DNA of 59,661 nt from Propionibacteriaceae bacterium (GTDB lineage: Bacteria > Actinomycetota > Actinomycetes > Propionibacteriales > Propionibacteriaceae), in assembly GCA_905372155.1 (NCBI GenBank), contig CAJPNZ010000006.1, positions 1-59,661 on the forward strand. The letters are read 5' to 3'. Under the pieces are notes generated by a model. It ran no database searches. It saw nothing but the letters and a program-made list of their open reading frames with translations, and was not told the DNA's origin. This document shows positions 40,884 to 49,900 of this stretch, in pieces. Numbering within the stretch: position 1 is the first letter of the stretch; every line of letters starts with the position of its first letter. The position numbers and the translations under genes were made by a program.

Positions 40884-42734
40884 TCAGCCGCGCCTCAGGC
40901 GGGCGCGGTCCTTCTGGCCCAGCACCACCTTGCGGATCCGCACCACCGCGGGGGTGACCTCCAGGCACTCGTCGGCGGCGCAGAACTCGAGTTGCTGTTC
41001 CATCGACATCAGGCGCGGCGGTATGAGACGTTCCAGCTCCTCACCCGTGGAGGAACGCACGTTGGTGAGTTTCTTCTCCTTGGTGGGGTTGACGTCCATG
41101 TCCTCGGGGCGAGGATTCTCGCCGACGATCATGCCCTCGTAGACCTCGGCCCCCGGGCCGACGAACAAGGTGCCCCGCTCCTGCAGGTTGAACAGCGCGT
41201 AGGAGGTGACCACCCCGGTGCGGTCGGCCACCAGGGAACTCGTCGGGCGGGTGCGGAAATCCCCGGCCCACGGTTCGTAGCCCTCCGCGACGTGGTTCAT
41301 GATCCCGGTGCCGCGGGTCTCGGTCAGGAACTCGGTGCGGAACCCGATCAGGCCGCGAGCCGGAACCAGGAACTCCATCCGCACCCAGCCGGTGCCGTGG
41401 TTGACCATCTGCTCCATGCGGCCGCGACGCAACCCCATCAGCTGGGTGGTCACGCCGACGAACTCCTCGGGGGCGTCGATCGTGAGGCGCTCGATCGGTT
41501 CGTGCACCTTCCCGTCGATGACCTTCGTCACCACCTGCGGTTTGCCGACGGTCAGTTCGAAACCCTCGCGCCGCATCATCTCCACCAGCACCGCCAGCTG
41601 CAGCTCGCCGCGGCCCTGCACCTCCCAGGTGTCGGGACGGTCGGTCGGTTTCACCCGGATCGAGACGTTGCCGATCAGTTCTTGTTCCAGCCGGGCCTTC
41701 ACCAGCCGCGCGGTCAGGTGTTTGCCCGACCTGCCCGCCAGCGGGGAGGTGTTGATGCCGATGGTCATGGAGATCGACGGTTCGTCGACGTGGATCAGCG
41801 GCAGCGGTTTCGGGTCGTTCGGATCGGAGAGGGTCTCTCCGATGGTGATCTCCGGGATGCCGGCGATGGCGACGATGTCGCCGGGGCCCGCGGACTCTGC
41901 CGGGACGCGTTCCAGGGCCTCGGTGACCAGCAGTTCGGTGAGTTTCACGTTCTGGACGCTGCCGTCGTGGCGGCACCACGCCACCTGCTGGCCGCGTTTC
42001 AGTTCACCCGCCACCACTCGGCACAGCGCCAGCCTGCCCAGGTAGGGGGAGGCGTCCAGGTTCGTCACGTGCGCCTGGAGGGTGGCGCCCTCCTCGTAGG
42101 AGGGGGCGGGCACGTGCTCCAGGATCGTCTCGAACAGCGGTTCCAGGTTCGGCGAGTCCGGCATCTCGGAGTCGGCGGGCTGGTTCAGGGATGCGCGCCC
42201 CGCCTTCGCGGAGGCGTAGACGATCGGGAAATCCAGCGCGTCGGAGGCGTCGTCGTCGAGCAGGTCCATGAACAGGTCGTAGGTCTCGTCCACCACCGCG
42301 GAGATCCGGGCGTCGGAACGATCCACCTTGTTGACCACGACGATCAGCGGCAGCTTCTTCGCCAGGGCTTTGCGCAGCACGAACCGGGTCTGCGGCAGCG
42401 GCCCCTCGGAGGCGTCGACCAGCAGCACCACGCCGTCGACCATCTCCAGGCCGCGCTCCACCTCGCCGCCGAAGTCGGCGTGGCCCGGGGTGTCGATGAT
42501 GTTGATGGTCACCTCCCGGCCGTCGGCCATCCGGTGTCGCACGGCGGTGTTCTTCGCCAGGATCGTGATGCCCTTCTCGCGTTCCAGGTCCATGGAGTCC
42601 ATGACTCGCTTGTTGACGTCGGCGCCCTCCCGGAAGGCGCCCGACTGCCACAGCATGGCGTCGACGAGCGTCGTCTTCCCGTGATCGACGTGGGCGACGA
42701 TCGCAACGTTGCGCAGGTCGTGACGGATGGGCAT
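40884..42734 (-). CDS. typA: Translational GTPase TypA/BipA
   Basis: This 616-residue ribosome-associated GTPase acts in stress and ribosome assembly. The G domain has N-V-A-I-V-A-H-V-D-H-G-K-T-T-L-V-D (G1, about 8-24), R-E-K-G-I-T-I-L-A-K-N (G2), D-T-P-G-H-A-D-F-G-G-E-V (G3, about 77-88) and N-K-V-D (G4, about 131-134). The later domains have T-R-G-T-G-I-M-N-H and the BipA-specific C-terminus with T-K-E-K-K-L-T-N-V-R-S-S-T. The ATG at 42734 follows GAGGAG; a longer upstream frame is non-coding filler. Full length for the family. Confidence 0.96.
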   Translation of the reverse strand: MPIRHDLRNVAIVAHVDHGKTTLVDAMLWQSGAFREGADVNKRVMDSMDLEREKGITILAKNTAVRHRMADGREVTINIIDTPGHADFGGEVERGLEMVDGVVLLVDASEGPLPQTRFVLRKALAKKLPLIVVVNKVDRSDARISAVVDETYDLFMDLLDDDASDALDFPIVYASAKAGRASLNQPADSEMPDSPNLEPLFETILEHVPAPSYEEGATLQAHVTNLDASPYLGRLALCRVVAGELKRGQQVAWCRHDGSVQNVKLTELLVTEALERVPAESAGPGDIVAIAGIPEITIGETLSDPNDPKPLPLIHVDEPSISMTIGINTSPLAGRSGKHLTARLVKARLEQELIGNVSIRVKPTDRPDTWEVQGRGELQLAVLVEMMRREGFELTVGKPQVVTKVIDGKVHEPIERLTIDAPEEFVGVTTQLMGLRRGRMEQMVNHGTGWVRMEFLVPARGLIGFRTEFLTETRGTGIMNHVAEGYEPWAGDFRTRPTSSLVADRTGVVTSYALFNLQERGTLFVGPGAEVYEGMIVGENPRPEDMDVNPTKEKKLTNVRSSTGEELERLIPPRLMSMEQQLEFCAADECLEVTPAVVRIRKVVLGQKDRARLRRG

Positions 42735-42809
42735 GCGGGCTCCTCGAAGGTTCGGTGGCAGGGCCGCGGGACAGTGTACGCCCCGGAAGCCGGTGCCTCG
42801 GGCACGCGA

Positions 42810-42838
42810 CGGCTCCGGGCGACTCGCGCCCGGAGCCG
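42810..42838 (-). terminator. Terminator after lipoprotein paralogue 1
   Basis: CGGCTCCGGGCG (42810-42821) pairs perfectly with CGCCCGGAGCCG (42827-42838) around ACTCG, just downstream of the minus-strand lipoprotein gene ending at 42853. Confidence 0.65.
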
Positions 42839-42852
42839 GGAAGGCAGCGGAA

Positions 42853-43602
42853 TCAGCCCTTGAGCTTCTCGACCTGGGCCTTGAAAAGTTTCGCGGCGGT
42901 TTCCGGGGAGGGATCCTGACCCGTGAGCGTCGTTGACTGGGCGACGACGGTGGTGCCGTCAACGCTGCCGACCAGCAGGTAGACCTTGGCGTTCACCGCC
43001 TTGCCGTTGACGGTGGAGTCGGAGGAGGTCTTCACGGCGACGAGGTCGTTCACGCCCTCGACGGCGGGCGCCTGCTGCATTTCGACGCTCTGCTTGAAGG
43101 GGCTGCCGCTCACGGTTCCACTGACCGAGGAGCACCTCTGCGCGTACCCCTTGTACTTGCCGGGGGCGGCGGCATCGGAGCTCAGCAGGAGCGACTCGAT
43201 CCCGGTTTTGGTGATCGCCGTGGCGCCTGCCCCGATTTGCGTGATGCCGGTGCTGGCGCAGTCGGCGGGCTCGAGCTGGGCATCGACATCCTTGAGGGCT
43301 TTGTCCAGGTCCGGGAGCTGGTCCAGCTTCGTGAGCTTCACTCCCGCGACCTCACCCGTCAGGATCTTGGAGCTCAGATCGGGATCGGCCGCCTTCTGCG
43401 TGGGGCCGGCGGTGCTCTCGGGATTTGTCGCCCCGGGAGAGCCCTGGGAGCTCTCGGAGGCGTTCGCCGCAGGGGAAGCCTGCGAGGCCGTCTGCTGATC
43501 CGCGGACGGGGAGGTGGTGGGCGCGGTGTTGGAGCACGCTCCCAGGCCGATGGTGAGGACGGCCAGCGAGGCGACTGTGATGTGGGGGAAACGACGGAAC
43601 AT
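42853..43602 (-). CDS. Lipoprotein paralogue 1 (PknH_C-like sensor domain?)
   Basis: This 249-residue lipoprotein has signal MFRRFPHITVASLAVLTIGL and lipobox G-A-C-S. A Ser/Thr/Gln/Pro linker (to about 75) leads to a domain that starts S-S-K-I-L-T-G-E-V-A-G. It then has E-P-A-D-C near 117, P-G-K-Y-K-G-Y-A-Q-R-C, S-V-E-M-Q-Q-A-P-A-V-E-G-V-N-D-L-V-A, and ends L-F-K-A-Q-V-E-K-L-K-G. The same skeleton (P-x-x-C, Y-A-x-x-C, V-x-G-x-x-D/N-x-V-A, F-K-A-Q-V-x-K-L) recurs in the next three genes. It recalls the mycobacterial PknH extracellular sensor domain. The two conserved cysteines probably form a disulfide. GGAGG sets the ATG. Confidence 0.75.
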   Translation of the reverse strand: MFRRFPHITVASLAVLTIGLGACSNTAPTTSPSADQQTASQASPAANASESSQGSPGATNPESTAGPTQKAADPDLSSKILTGEVAGVKLTKLDQLPDLDKALKDVDAQLEPADCASTGITQIGAGATAITKTGIESLLLSSDAAAPGKYKGYAQRCSSVSGTVSGSPFKQSVEMQQAPAVEGVNDLVAVKTSSDSTVNGKAVNAKVYLLVGSVDGTTVVAQSTTLTGQDPSPETAAKLFKAQVEKLKG

Positions 43603-43655
43603 GAACAGTCCTCCGATTGGTTCGACGACTGGTCCAGTCTTGCATTGTTCGAGGG

Positions 43656-44435
43656 TCAACCCCTGAGTTTGTCCACCTGGGCCTTGAAAACCGCCACGAC
43701 GGTGTCGAAGGAGGCCTCCACACCCGCGTCGTTGCCGTCGAACGTGGTGGTCGTGTAGGCCACGACGTTGGTGGTGCCGACGTTGCCGGTGATCACGTAG
43801 GACTTGTAACCGGCGTCCCCCTCCGAACCCGGGATGCCGTGGTCGGTCATCGTGGCGACGACGTCGCCGGCGCCCTCGATGTCGGGGACCTTCTGTTTCT
43901 CGATGTTCAACAGCACGGGATAACCGTCGACGGTTCCGTTGACCTCGGCGCATTTCTTCGCGTACTGCTGGTGTCTCTCAGGGGACATGACGTCGCTGCC
44001 CAGCGCGACCGTGACGATCTCGTGTTCGGTTTGCGCCTGGGAGCCCACGACGAGTTTCTCGATGCCGGTCGCCTCGCACGCGGCAGGGTCGAGCTGGTGT
44101 TCCTCGAAGTAGTACGGGTGCGACAGCTTCGTGAGCGGCTCGGAGTTGGTCTCTTCCACCTCCTCGAGTGTGAAACCGGCCACGGACCCGGTCAGGATCT
44201 TCGAGGCCGGAAACGATCCGTCCCCTTGGCCGGAGGAGCCAGGAGAAGTCGTGGGATCCGCGGATGCCGTGACCGACGGGGAGCTCGTGGTCGATCCGGA
44301 GGTTTTCGGCTCCCGGGGCATCGGCTGCTGGGCGCTGGACGCGGGGTCGGTGGGCGCGGCGTTCGAGCAGGCGCTCAGGCTGAGGAGGACCGCGGCCACG
44401 GAGGTTGCTGCGATCGCGGGGAGGAGGCGGGGCAT
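43656..44435 (-). CDS. Lipoprotein paralogue 2
   Basis: This 259-residue lipoprotein has signal MPRLLPAIAATSVAAVLLSL and lipobox S-A-C-S. The linker is rich in Ser, Thr and Pro. The domain starts A-S-K-I-L-T-G-S-V-A-G-F-T-L and contains L-D-P-A-A-C-E-A-T-G-I-E-K-L, S-P-E-R-H-Q-Q-Y-A-K-K-C, V-P-D-I-E-G-A-G-D-V-V-A, Y-V-I-T-G-N-V-G-T-T-N-V-V-A and ends V-F-K-A-Q-V-D-K-L-R-G. AAGGAG precedes the ATG at 44435. There are 53 bases and no terminator between it and paralogue 1, so the two are probably one transcript. The function is unknown; an extracellular sensor or envelope role is inferred. Confidence 0.75.
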   Translation of the reverse strand: MPRLLPAIAATSVAAVLLSLSACSNAAPTDPASSAQQPMPREPKTSGSTTSSPSVTASADPTTSPGSSGQGDGSFPASKILTGSVAGFTLEEVEETNSEPLTKLSHPYYFEEHQLDPAACEATGIEKLVVGSQAQTEHEIVTVALGSDVMSPERHQQYAKKCAEVNGTVDGYPVLLNIEKQKVPDIEGAGDVVATMTDHGIPGSEGDAGYKSYVITGNVGTTNVVAYTTTTFDGNDAGVEASFDTVVAVFKAQVDKLRG

Positions 44436-44495
44436 GAAAACTCCTTGATGCGTTTGCATGTGCGATCATCCTGCCATGCCGATGAGTCATGGCGT

Positions 44496-44547
44496 CCCCA
44501 CGACCTGCCCCGGGCGGGCCGCACCGGGGCAGGGCCGGGCCGTGGGG
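44496..44547 (-). terminator. Terminator after lipoprotein paralogue 3
   Basis: Outer arms CCCCACG (44496-44502) / CGTGGGG (44541-44547) and inner arms CTGCCCCGG (44505-44513) / CCGGGGCAG (44524-44532) stack into a long hairpin starting right at the 3' end of the gene at 44548. Confidence 0.65.
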
Positions 44548-45288
44548 TCAGCCGTTGAGTTTCTCGACCTGGGCCTTGAAGATCTCCGTTGCGACATCGG
44601 CGGAAGGAGAGCCCTGGTCATCTGGTGTCGGACGTGTGCGAACCACGACGTTGATGTCGCCGACATTGCCGCTGACGACGACCAGCCATGGTTCGTTCTC
44701 GGGCGGTGTCTCGCCGTCATAGTGCCAGGTGCTCGCCGTCACGACGATGTCGCTGACGCCTGCGATGTCAGGTTCCGGCAGCAGCTCCACGTTCAGGGTG
44801 AAGGGCACTGAACTGGCGGTTCCGCTGGCGGAGGGGCACTTTTGTGCGTATTCCCTGTGCTTCCCGGGGGAGGAGGTGGCGGAGCCCAGCATGACGGTGG
44901 CGGTCGCGGTGGCGCCGTCTGTCTGGGAGGCCACTTCGGGAGAACTGAGGCCGGTCGTGAGGCACTCGGGGGGATCGATCTCGCAGTCCCCGCAGTGACC
45001 GAAGACGGTTCCTATGTCGTGTGGAAACATGTTTCGGTCGATTTCCTGGAGATCGACACCGGCGATCGGGCCGGTCAGGAGCTTGTTGGACAGGGCGGAA
45101 CCGGACGACGAGGACACGTCGGTGGAGCTCGGGGACGCGACCGCCCCGGGGCCTCCGGTGGCTTGTGAGGCGTGGGAGCCCTGGTGCGGAGATGGTGTCT
45201 GCTGGTCAGTGGATGACGCCCCGGAGCAGGATCCCAGAGCGAGGGCCGTCAGCAAGGCGATTGTGACGGCGTAAATGCGACGGCGCAT
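44548..45288 (-). CDS. Lipoprotein paralogue 3
   Basis: This 246-residue lipoprotein has signal MRRRIYAVTIALLTALALGS with Cys at 21 (G-S-C-S). The linker holds many Ser, Gln and Gly residues. The domain starts S-N-K-L-L-T-G-P-I-A-G-V-D-L. It has an extra cysteine pair, F-G-H-C-G-D-C-E-I-D, then P-P-E-C, S-P-G-K-H-R-E-Y-A-Q-K-C, P-D-I-A-G-V-S-D-I-V-V, S-G-N-V-G-D-I-N-V-V-V and ends I-F-K-A-Q-V-E-K-L-N-G. The H-C-x-x-C insertion is unique among the paralogues and could bind metal or form a disulfide. AAGGAGG precedes the ATG at 45288. Confidence 0.75.
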   Translation of the reverse strand: MRRRIYAVTIALLTALALGSCSGASSTDQQTPSPHQGSHASQATGGPGAVASPSSTDVSSSSGSALSNKLLTGPIAGVDLQEIDRNMFPHDIGTVFGHCGDCEIDPPECLTTGLSSPEVASQTDGATATATVMLGSATSSPGKHREYAQKCPSASGTASSVPFTLNVELLPEPDIAGVSDIVVTASTWHYDGETPPENEPWLVVVSGNVGDINVVVRTRPTPDDQGSPSADVATEIFKAQVEKLNG

Positions 45289-45361
45289 GAGTCCTCCTTG
45301 CAAAGGGAAAGGGTCTGGGCATCATCGCATCCCGGTGGGTCATCCGGTCCCGGGAGACGCA

Positions 45362-45403
45362 GAGGACGACCTGCGGAAGCGTGCGCCTCCGCAGGTCGTC
45401 CTC
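45362..45403 (-). terminator. Perfect 16-bp hairpin terminator after lipoprotein paralogue 4
   Basis: GAGGACGACCTGCGGA (45362-45377) pairs without mismatch with TCCGCAGGTCGTCCTC (45388-45403), loop of 10. It is downstream of the gene ending at 45427. Confidence 0.75.
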
Positions 45404-45426
45404 GAGGTTGGGGTTAGGGTCGGCTC

Positions 45427-46788
45427 TCAGCTGTTGAGCTTCTCGACCTGGGCCTTGAAGAGCGCCACGGCGTCCGTGAAGGAGGCATCCTGGCCGTCCT
45501 CGATCGGGAACAGGTGGACCACGACGTTGACGTTGCCGACGTTTCCGGTGATCAGGTAGGACCTGGGGCCGACCTCGTCGGTGTTGGGGGTGCTGCCGCT
45601 CATCGAGGTCGCCACAATGTTGTTGGCGCCTTTAACCACGGGGGCTTCCTCCAGCGTGACGGACTCGAAGATGGCTTCCCCGTTGACGGATCCGGTGATC
45701 GTGGAGCACTTCTGCGCGTACTGCTTGTGCTTCTGGGGGGAGGAGGTGTCGGTCCCCAGCGCGACCCTGGCGTGTACGGGGCCGTGGGAGCCCTCGGTTC
45801 CCGCGGTGAGGTTGTCGAGGCCGGTCTGGTCGCATCCTTCGGGGTTGAGCTCGTGCTCCGTGGCCTCGTAGAAGGAGTTGGAGATTGCCGCGAGCGGGCT
45901 GAGGGATTCCATCGGTGCCAAGGAGAAACCGGCCACGGAACCGTTGATGAGTTTCGAGGACAGATCCTGGTTCGAGGTGTTCTGGGAGGGCGTGCTGCTC
46001 TCCTGGGAGGATGCCGGCGGTGTCTGGGAAGGGGCGGTGGAGTCCTCGGCGGAGCCGGAGGAGCCCTTGAGCTTCTTGACCTGGGCGTTGAAGATCTTCA
46101 CGGCTGTGTCGAGGGATGCCTCCTTGCCCGTGGAGGCGTCCGCTTGGGATGGGTATGTCTGGACCGTGACGTTGATGTTGCCGACGTTGCCGGTGATCAG
46201 GTAGGTGGAGAAGCCCGCGTCCCCCTCCGTGCCGACGAAGCCGTGCTGGGTCTTCGTCGCGACGACATCGATGACGCCGTCGATGGCGGGAATCTGCTGC
46301 GTTTGGATGCTGTCCCGGGTGGGGGTTTCGGTGAGGTGGTTGGTGATCTCGGTGCACTTGTTCGTGTAGTCCTTGTGCTTCCGGGGGGAGGAAGTGCCGG
46401 TGCCCAGTGCGACCCGGACGCCCTCGTTCTCGGTCTTCCCCTCGGATCCCACGAGGAGCTGCTCGATGCCGGTGGCCTCGCAGCCGGCGGGCTCGATCTT
46501 GTGGTCCGCATCGCTGTCGTAGTAGGGGTTCTCCAGGTCCGGGAACGGGCTGGTGGCGTCCTCGTGAACCTGCACCTGGGTGAGGGTGGCGCCGGCTACC
46601 TGGCCGACCAGGAGCTTGGAGGCGAGGTCGGAATTGGCTCCCGTCGCGTCCCCGGTTGACTGCGTCAGTCCTGGAGCGACGCTGTCGGCGGGTGAGGGAG
46701 TTGCGGGGATGGTGTTTGAGCAGGCGCTCAGACTGAGGCCGAGGGCGGCGAGGGAGGTGACCACGATGGTGGGGAGACAGCGACTCAT
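45427..46788 (-). CDS. Lipoprotein paralogue 4 with two tandem domains
   Basis: This 453-residue lipoprotein has signal MSRCLPTIVVTSLAALGLSL and lipobox S-A-C-S. It carries the paralogue domain twice. Copy one (about 55-240) starts A-S-K-L-L-V-G-Q-V-A-G and has P-A-G-C-E-A-T-G-I-E-Q-L, S-P-R-K-H-K-D-Y-T-N-K-C and I-F-N-A-Q-V-K-K-L-K-G. A Ser/Thr/Pro/Gln linker (about 240-275) follows. Copy two (about 277-453) starts S-S-K-L-I-N-G-S-V-A-G and has P-E-G-C-D-Q-T-G-L-D-N-L, S-P-Q-K-H-K-Q-Y-A-Q-K-C and L-F-K-A-Q-V-E-K-L-N-S. The linker has the same composition as the N-terminal linkers of single-domain paralogues, so two genes probably fused. GAAGGA precedes the ATG at 46788. Confidence 0.77.
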   Translation of the reverse strand: MSRCLPTIVVTSLAALGLSLSACSNTIPATPSPADSVAPGLTQSTGDATGANSDLASKLLVGQVAGATLTQVQVHEDATSPFPDLENPYYDSDADHKIEPAGCEATGIEQLLVGSEGKTENEGVRVALGTGTSSPRKHKDYTNKCTEITNHLTETPTRDSIQTQQIPAIDGVIDVVATKTQHGFVGTEGDAGFSTYLITGNVGNINVTVQTYPSQADASTGKEASLDTAVKIFNAQVKKLKGSSGSAEDSTAPSQTPPASSQESSTPSQNTSNQDLSSKLINGSVAGFSLAPMESLSPLAAISNSFYEATEHELNPEGCDQTGLDNLTAGTEGSHGPVHARVALGTDTSSPQKHKQYAQKCSTITGSVNGEAIFESVTLEEAPVVKGANNIVATSMSGSTPNTDEVGPRSYLITGNVGNVNVVVHLFPIEDGQDASFTDAVALFKAQVEKLNS

Positions 46789-46868
46789 GGGGTTTCCTTC
46801 AGTCCAGAGTGTTTGCGACTGCAAATAGTGTGACATGGGTGGAGGTCACCTCGTCAACCCGGAACGTT

Positions 46869-49271
46869 CTACCTCATCGAGAGGACGCGGGAAACCTCTT
46901 GCTTGGCCGCTGCGGGATCGACGGACGTGAGCGCGGCCGCGGCGGCCCGGCGGCAGTCCTCGGCGGTGACCCGGGCCAGTGCGCGGCGCACCGGCTCCAG
47001 CGCGCGCAGGGCCATGGACAGCGACGTCACCCCGAACCCGACCAGCACCGCCGCCAGCGCAGGGTCGGCCGCTGCCTCCCCGCAGACGCCGACCGGTTTG
47101 CCCGTGCGCCTTCCCGCGCGGCCAACCATGTGCAGCAGCCTCAGCACGGCGGGCTGCCACAGGTCCTGGAGGTCGCCCAGGCCCGTCGCCTGACGGTCGG
47201 CGGCCATCGCGTACTGGGTGAGATCGTTGGTTCCGATGCTGACGAAGTCCACCGCGGTGAGGATCTCCTCCGCCTGGAGCGCGGCCGAGGGAATCTCAAC
47301 CATCACCCCGACCTGCCCCAGACCGGCGGCGCGGGCCAGTTCCGCGAATTCCGTGGCCTCGGTGGGGGTGGAGATCATCGGCGCCATCACCCAGACCTCG
47401 GCCTCGCTCACCCGGGCGGCCCGGGCGATGGCCTCGAGCTGCCGGGTGAGCACCCCGGGGGAACGGATCGCGGTGCGGTAGCCGCGCACCCCCAGCGCCG
47501 GGTTCTCCTCGCCGGGAATGGTGAGGAAGGGCATCGGTTTGTCGCTGCCCGCGTCCAGGGTGCGCACCACAACGCGGCGTCCCGCGAACTGCGCCAAGGC
47601 GTCGCGGTAGGTGGTGAACTGCTGTTCGGGATCCGGTTCCACGTCGGCGTCGAGGAAACAGATCTCGGTGCGGAAAAGCCCGATTCCCTCCGCTCCTGCC
47701 TTCACCGCGGCCCGGGCCTCGGCGACGGAACCCACGTTGGCCAGCAGCGGTACGGGAACACCGTCGCGGGTCGCACCGGGGGCGCTCAACGGCTCCAGGG
47801 GGCTGGGGGCGGTGCACGCACCGGCGCGCTGGGTCTCGTCCGGGAGGACGATCACCTCACCCGAGGATCCGTCCACCAGCACCTCGGTCCCGTCGGGAAT
47901 CGAGAGGGCGTCACCGAAACCCACCACGGCGGGGATGCCCATGCTGCGGGCCAGGACCGAGGTGTGGGCAGCGGGGCCGCCCCCCACGGTGACGATGCCC
48001 AGGCAGCGCTCCCGTTCCAGGGAAGCGGTGTCGGAGGGCGCCAGGTCGTGGGCAACCAGCACGAAAGGCTCCTCGGACTCCGGGATCCCGGGCATGGGGC
48101 GTCCCGTCAGGCGGCAGACGACGCGGTCGCGGATGTCGGTGATGTCGGTGGTGCGTTCCGCGAGGAGTCCGCCTGCCGCGTGCAGCCGCTCCACGATGTC
48201 GTTGGCGGTTCGCCACACCGCCGTCGCGGCACCCACGTGCAGGGCGTCGATGAGGGCCTGCGCCGACCGGAGCAGCTCGGGATCCCGGGTCAGGGTGGCG
48301 GTGGCCCGCATGATCTGGGCCGCATCGCCCTCGGAGGCGTCGGCTCGCGCCTCGTAATCGGCGGCGACCTCCTCCAGCGCGGTTTCCAGGCGGTTCTTCT
48401 CCCCGGGCAGCTGCGAGGTCCGCAACCGGGCCTCCACCGGGGGATCGACCAGCGGGGCCGCCATCAGCCGGGCGACGCCCACGACCCGTCCCGGACTGAC
48501 CCCCAACGGGCCGGCCGTCGCCGCGACGGTCGTTCTCGGGGGTCTCGCCGGCTCCCCGAAACCATCCGCGATCAGGGAGGTCAGGGCCGCCACCGCCTCG
48601 ACGGCCTGCGGGCCGCGCGCCCCGATCCACACCTCGTCGCCCTGCCGGGCGTTCAGGGTCGCCAGGGCGATCGGTGATGTCGCACCCCCCTCCAGGCCGT
48701 GGCAGCGCAGCCGCACCTCGGCATCGAATTCCCGGGCCTTGGCGACAAGCAGGGCAGCGGGCCGGGCGTGCAGGCCGGATGCGTTGTGGAGCGTGACCCG
48801 GTTCTCCGCGTCGGTCACCCACAGCAGCTCGCCGGTTTCCTCCGTGGTTTCGTCATTCGCGCAGGGTTCCGGCCCCAGCGCGGTCAGCTTCGGGGTGAGC
48901 GCGGCACGGGCCTCGTCGGCGACCTCCTCCATGGTGCCGCCCGTTGCGGAACGCACCGCCGCGGCCAGCAGACCCTCGACGAACGGGGCCGCGACCAGGA
49001 TCGCGTTCGCATCCTGGACCAGGTCCATGGCGAACTCGGCACTCAGCACCGCGGAGCCCAGATCCGTCAGGACCACCACACCGGCGCCCCGGTCGGCGGC
49101 CCGGATCGCGTCCGCCACCCGGGTGGCGTCCGTGCCGAATCTGCCGTCAGGGGTTCCGGCGGCGATCACGATCTCCGGTCGCGGTCCGTGCAACATCTGC
49201 AGCGACAACTCCACCGCGGCCTCGGCGAGCGGGCGGGAGTGGGAGACGACGACGAGCCCGACCAGAGCCAC
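46869..49271 (-). CDS. dhaM: Dha-kinase phosphotransferase DhaM-HPr-EI fusion
   Basis: This 800-residue protein carries the phosphate from PEP to the dihydroxyacetone kinase. Residues 1-130 are the EIIA-Dha (DhaM) domain with phospho-acceptor His11 in V-V-S-H-S-R-P. Residues about 150-235 are HPr, with His168 in N-A-S-G-L-H-A-R-P. Residues about 250-800 are a complete Enzyme I: His436 in G-G-P-A-A-H-T-S, the PEP-binding G-L-F-R-T-E, L-D-A-G-S-D-K-P and the catalytic cysteine in G-V-C-G-E-A-A-A. In E. coli DhaM the EI part is truncated, whereas here the PEP-binding half is present, so the protein needs no separate EI or HPr. It follows dhaL by 3 bases, in the order dhaK-dhaL-dhaM. Confidence 0.92.
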   Translation of the reverse strand: MALVGLVVVSHSRPLAEAAVELSLQMLHGPRPEIVIAAGTPDGRFGTDATRVADAIRAADRGAGVVVLTDLGSAVLSAEFAMDLVQDANAILVAAPFVEGLLAAAVRSATGGTMEEVADEARAALTPKLTALGPEPCANDETTEETGELLWVTDAENRVTLHNASGLHARPAALLVAKAREFDAEVRLRCHGLEGGATSPIALATLNARQGDEVWIGARGPQAVEAVAALTSLIADGFGEPARPPRTTVAATAGPLGVSPGRVVGVARLMAAPLVDPPVEARLRTSQLPGEKNRLETALEEVAADYEARADASEGDAAQIMRATATLTRDPELLRSAQALIDALHVGAATAVWRTANDIVERLHAAGGLLAERTTDITDIRDRVVCRLTGRPMPGIPESEEPFVLVAHDLAPSDTASLERERCLGIVTVGGGPAAHTSVLARSMGIPAVVGFGDALSIPDGTEVLVDGSSGEVIVLPDETQRAGACTAPSPLEPLSAPGATRDGVPVPLLANVGSVAEARAAVKAGAEGIGLFRTEICFLDADVEPDPEQQFTTYRDALAQFAGRRVVVRTLDAGSDKPMPFLTIPGEENPALGVRGYRTAIRSPGVLTRQLEAIARAARVSEAEVWVMAPMISTPTEATEFAELARAAGLGQVGVMVEIPSAALQAEEILTAVDFVSIGTNDLTQYAMAADRQATGLGDLQDLWQPAVLRLLHMVGRAGRRTGKPVGVCGEAAADPALAAVLVGFGVTSLSMALRALEPVRRALARVTAEDCRRAAAAALTSVDPAAAKQEVSRVLSMR

Positions 49272-49274
49272 GAC

Positions 49275-49900
49275 TCAGCCCTCCTTGACGGCGGCCACGA
49301 GGGCCTCGAACAGGTAGGCGGTGGAGGTGGCGCCCGGGTCCTGGTGCCCGGCCGAACGCTCTCCCAGATAGGAGGCGCGGCCCTTCCTCGCCACCAGCGG
49401 GATGGTGGCGTCCCGGCCCCGCTCCGCGGCCGCCAGGGCTGCCTCGGCAGCGACCAGGGGCCCATCGCCATCGGCGACGTGCGACTCGAAGGCCTCGACC
49501 GCGGGGGTCATGGCGTCGATCATGGTTTTCTCGCCGACGGCCGCCTTGCCGCGCGCGACCACCCCGTCCCGCCCGGCCGTCAGGGCGGCCGCGAAGGTGG
49601 GAAGGGACACGTCCTCGACGTCGCCGAGCCTCGCCCCGAATCTCATGAAGAAGGTGCCGTACAGCGGCCCGGCGGATCCGCCAACGGTGCTGACCAGGGT
49701 CATGCCGACGGACCTGAACATGGCCTCGAGCGGGGTTGCGTCGTCGAGCTTCCCCAGGGCCGCCGTCGTGCCGCGGGCCATGTTGGTGCCGTGATCGGCG
49801 TCGCCGATGGCCGCATCGAGGTCGGTGAGGAAATCCGTGTTGTCGTTGATCAGGGCGGCGAAGGCCCGCAGCCAGGCCAAGCACTGCCCGTGGGTGAGCA

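Noticed and set aside
40773..42863. 696-codon plus-strand frame over typA
   Set aside because: It is a shadow of TypA with no recognisable domain and His/Gly/Arg-rich composition.
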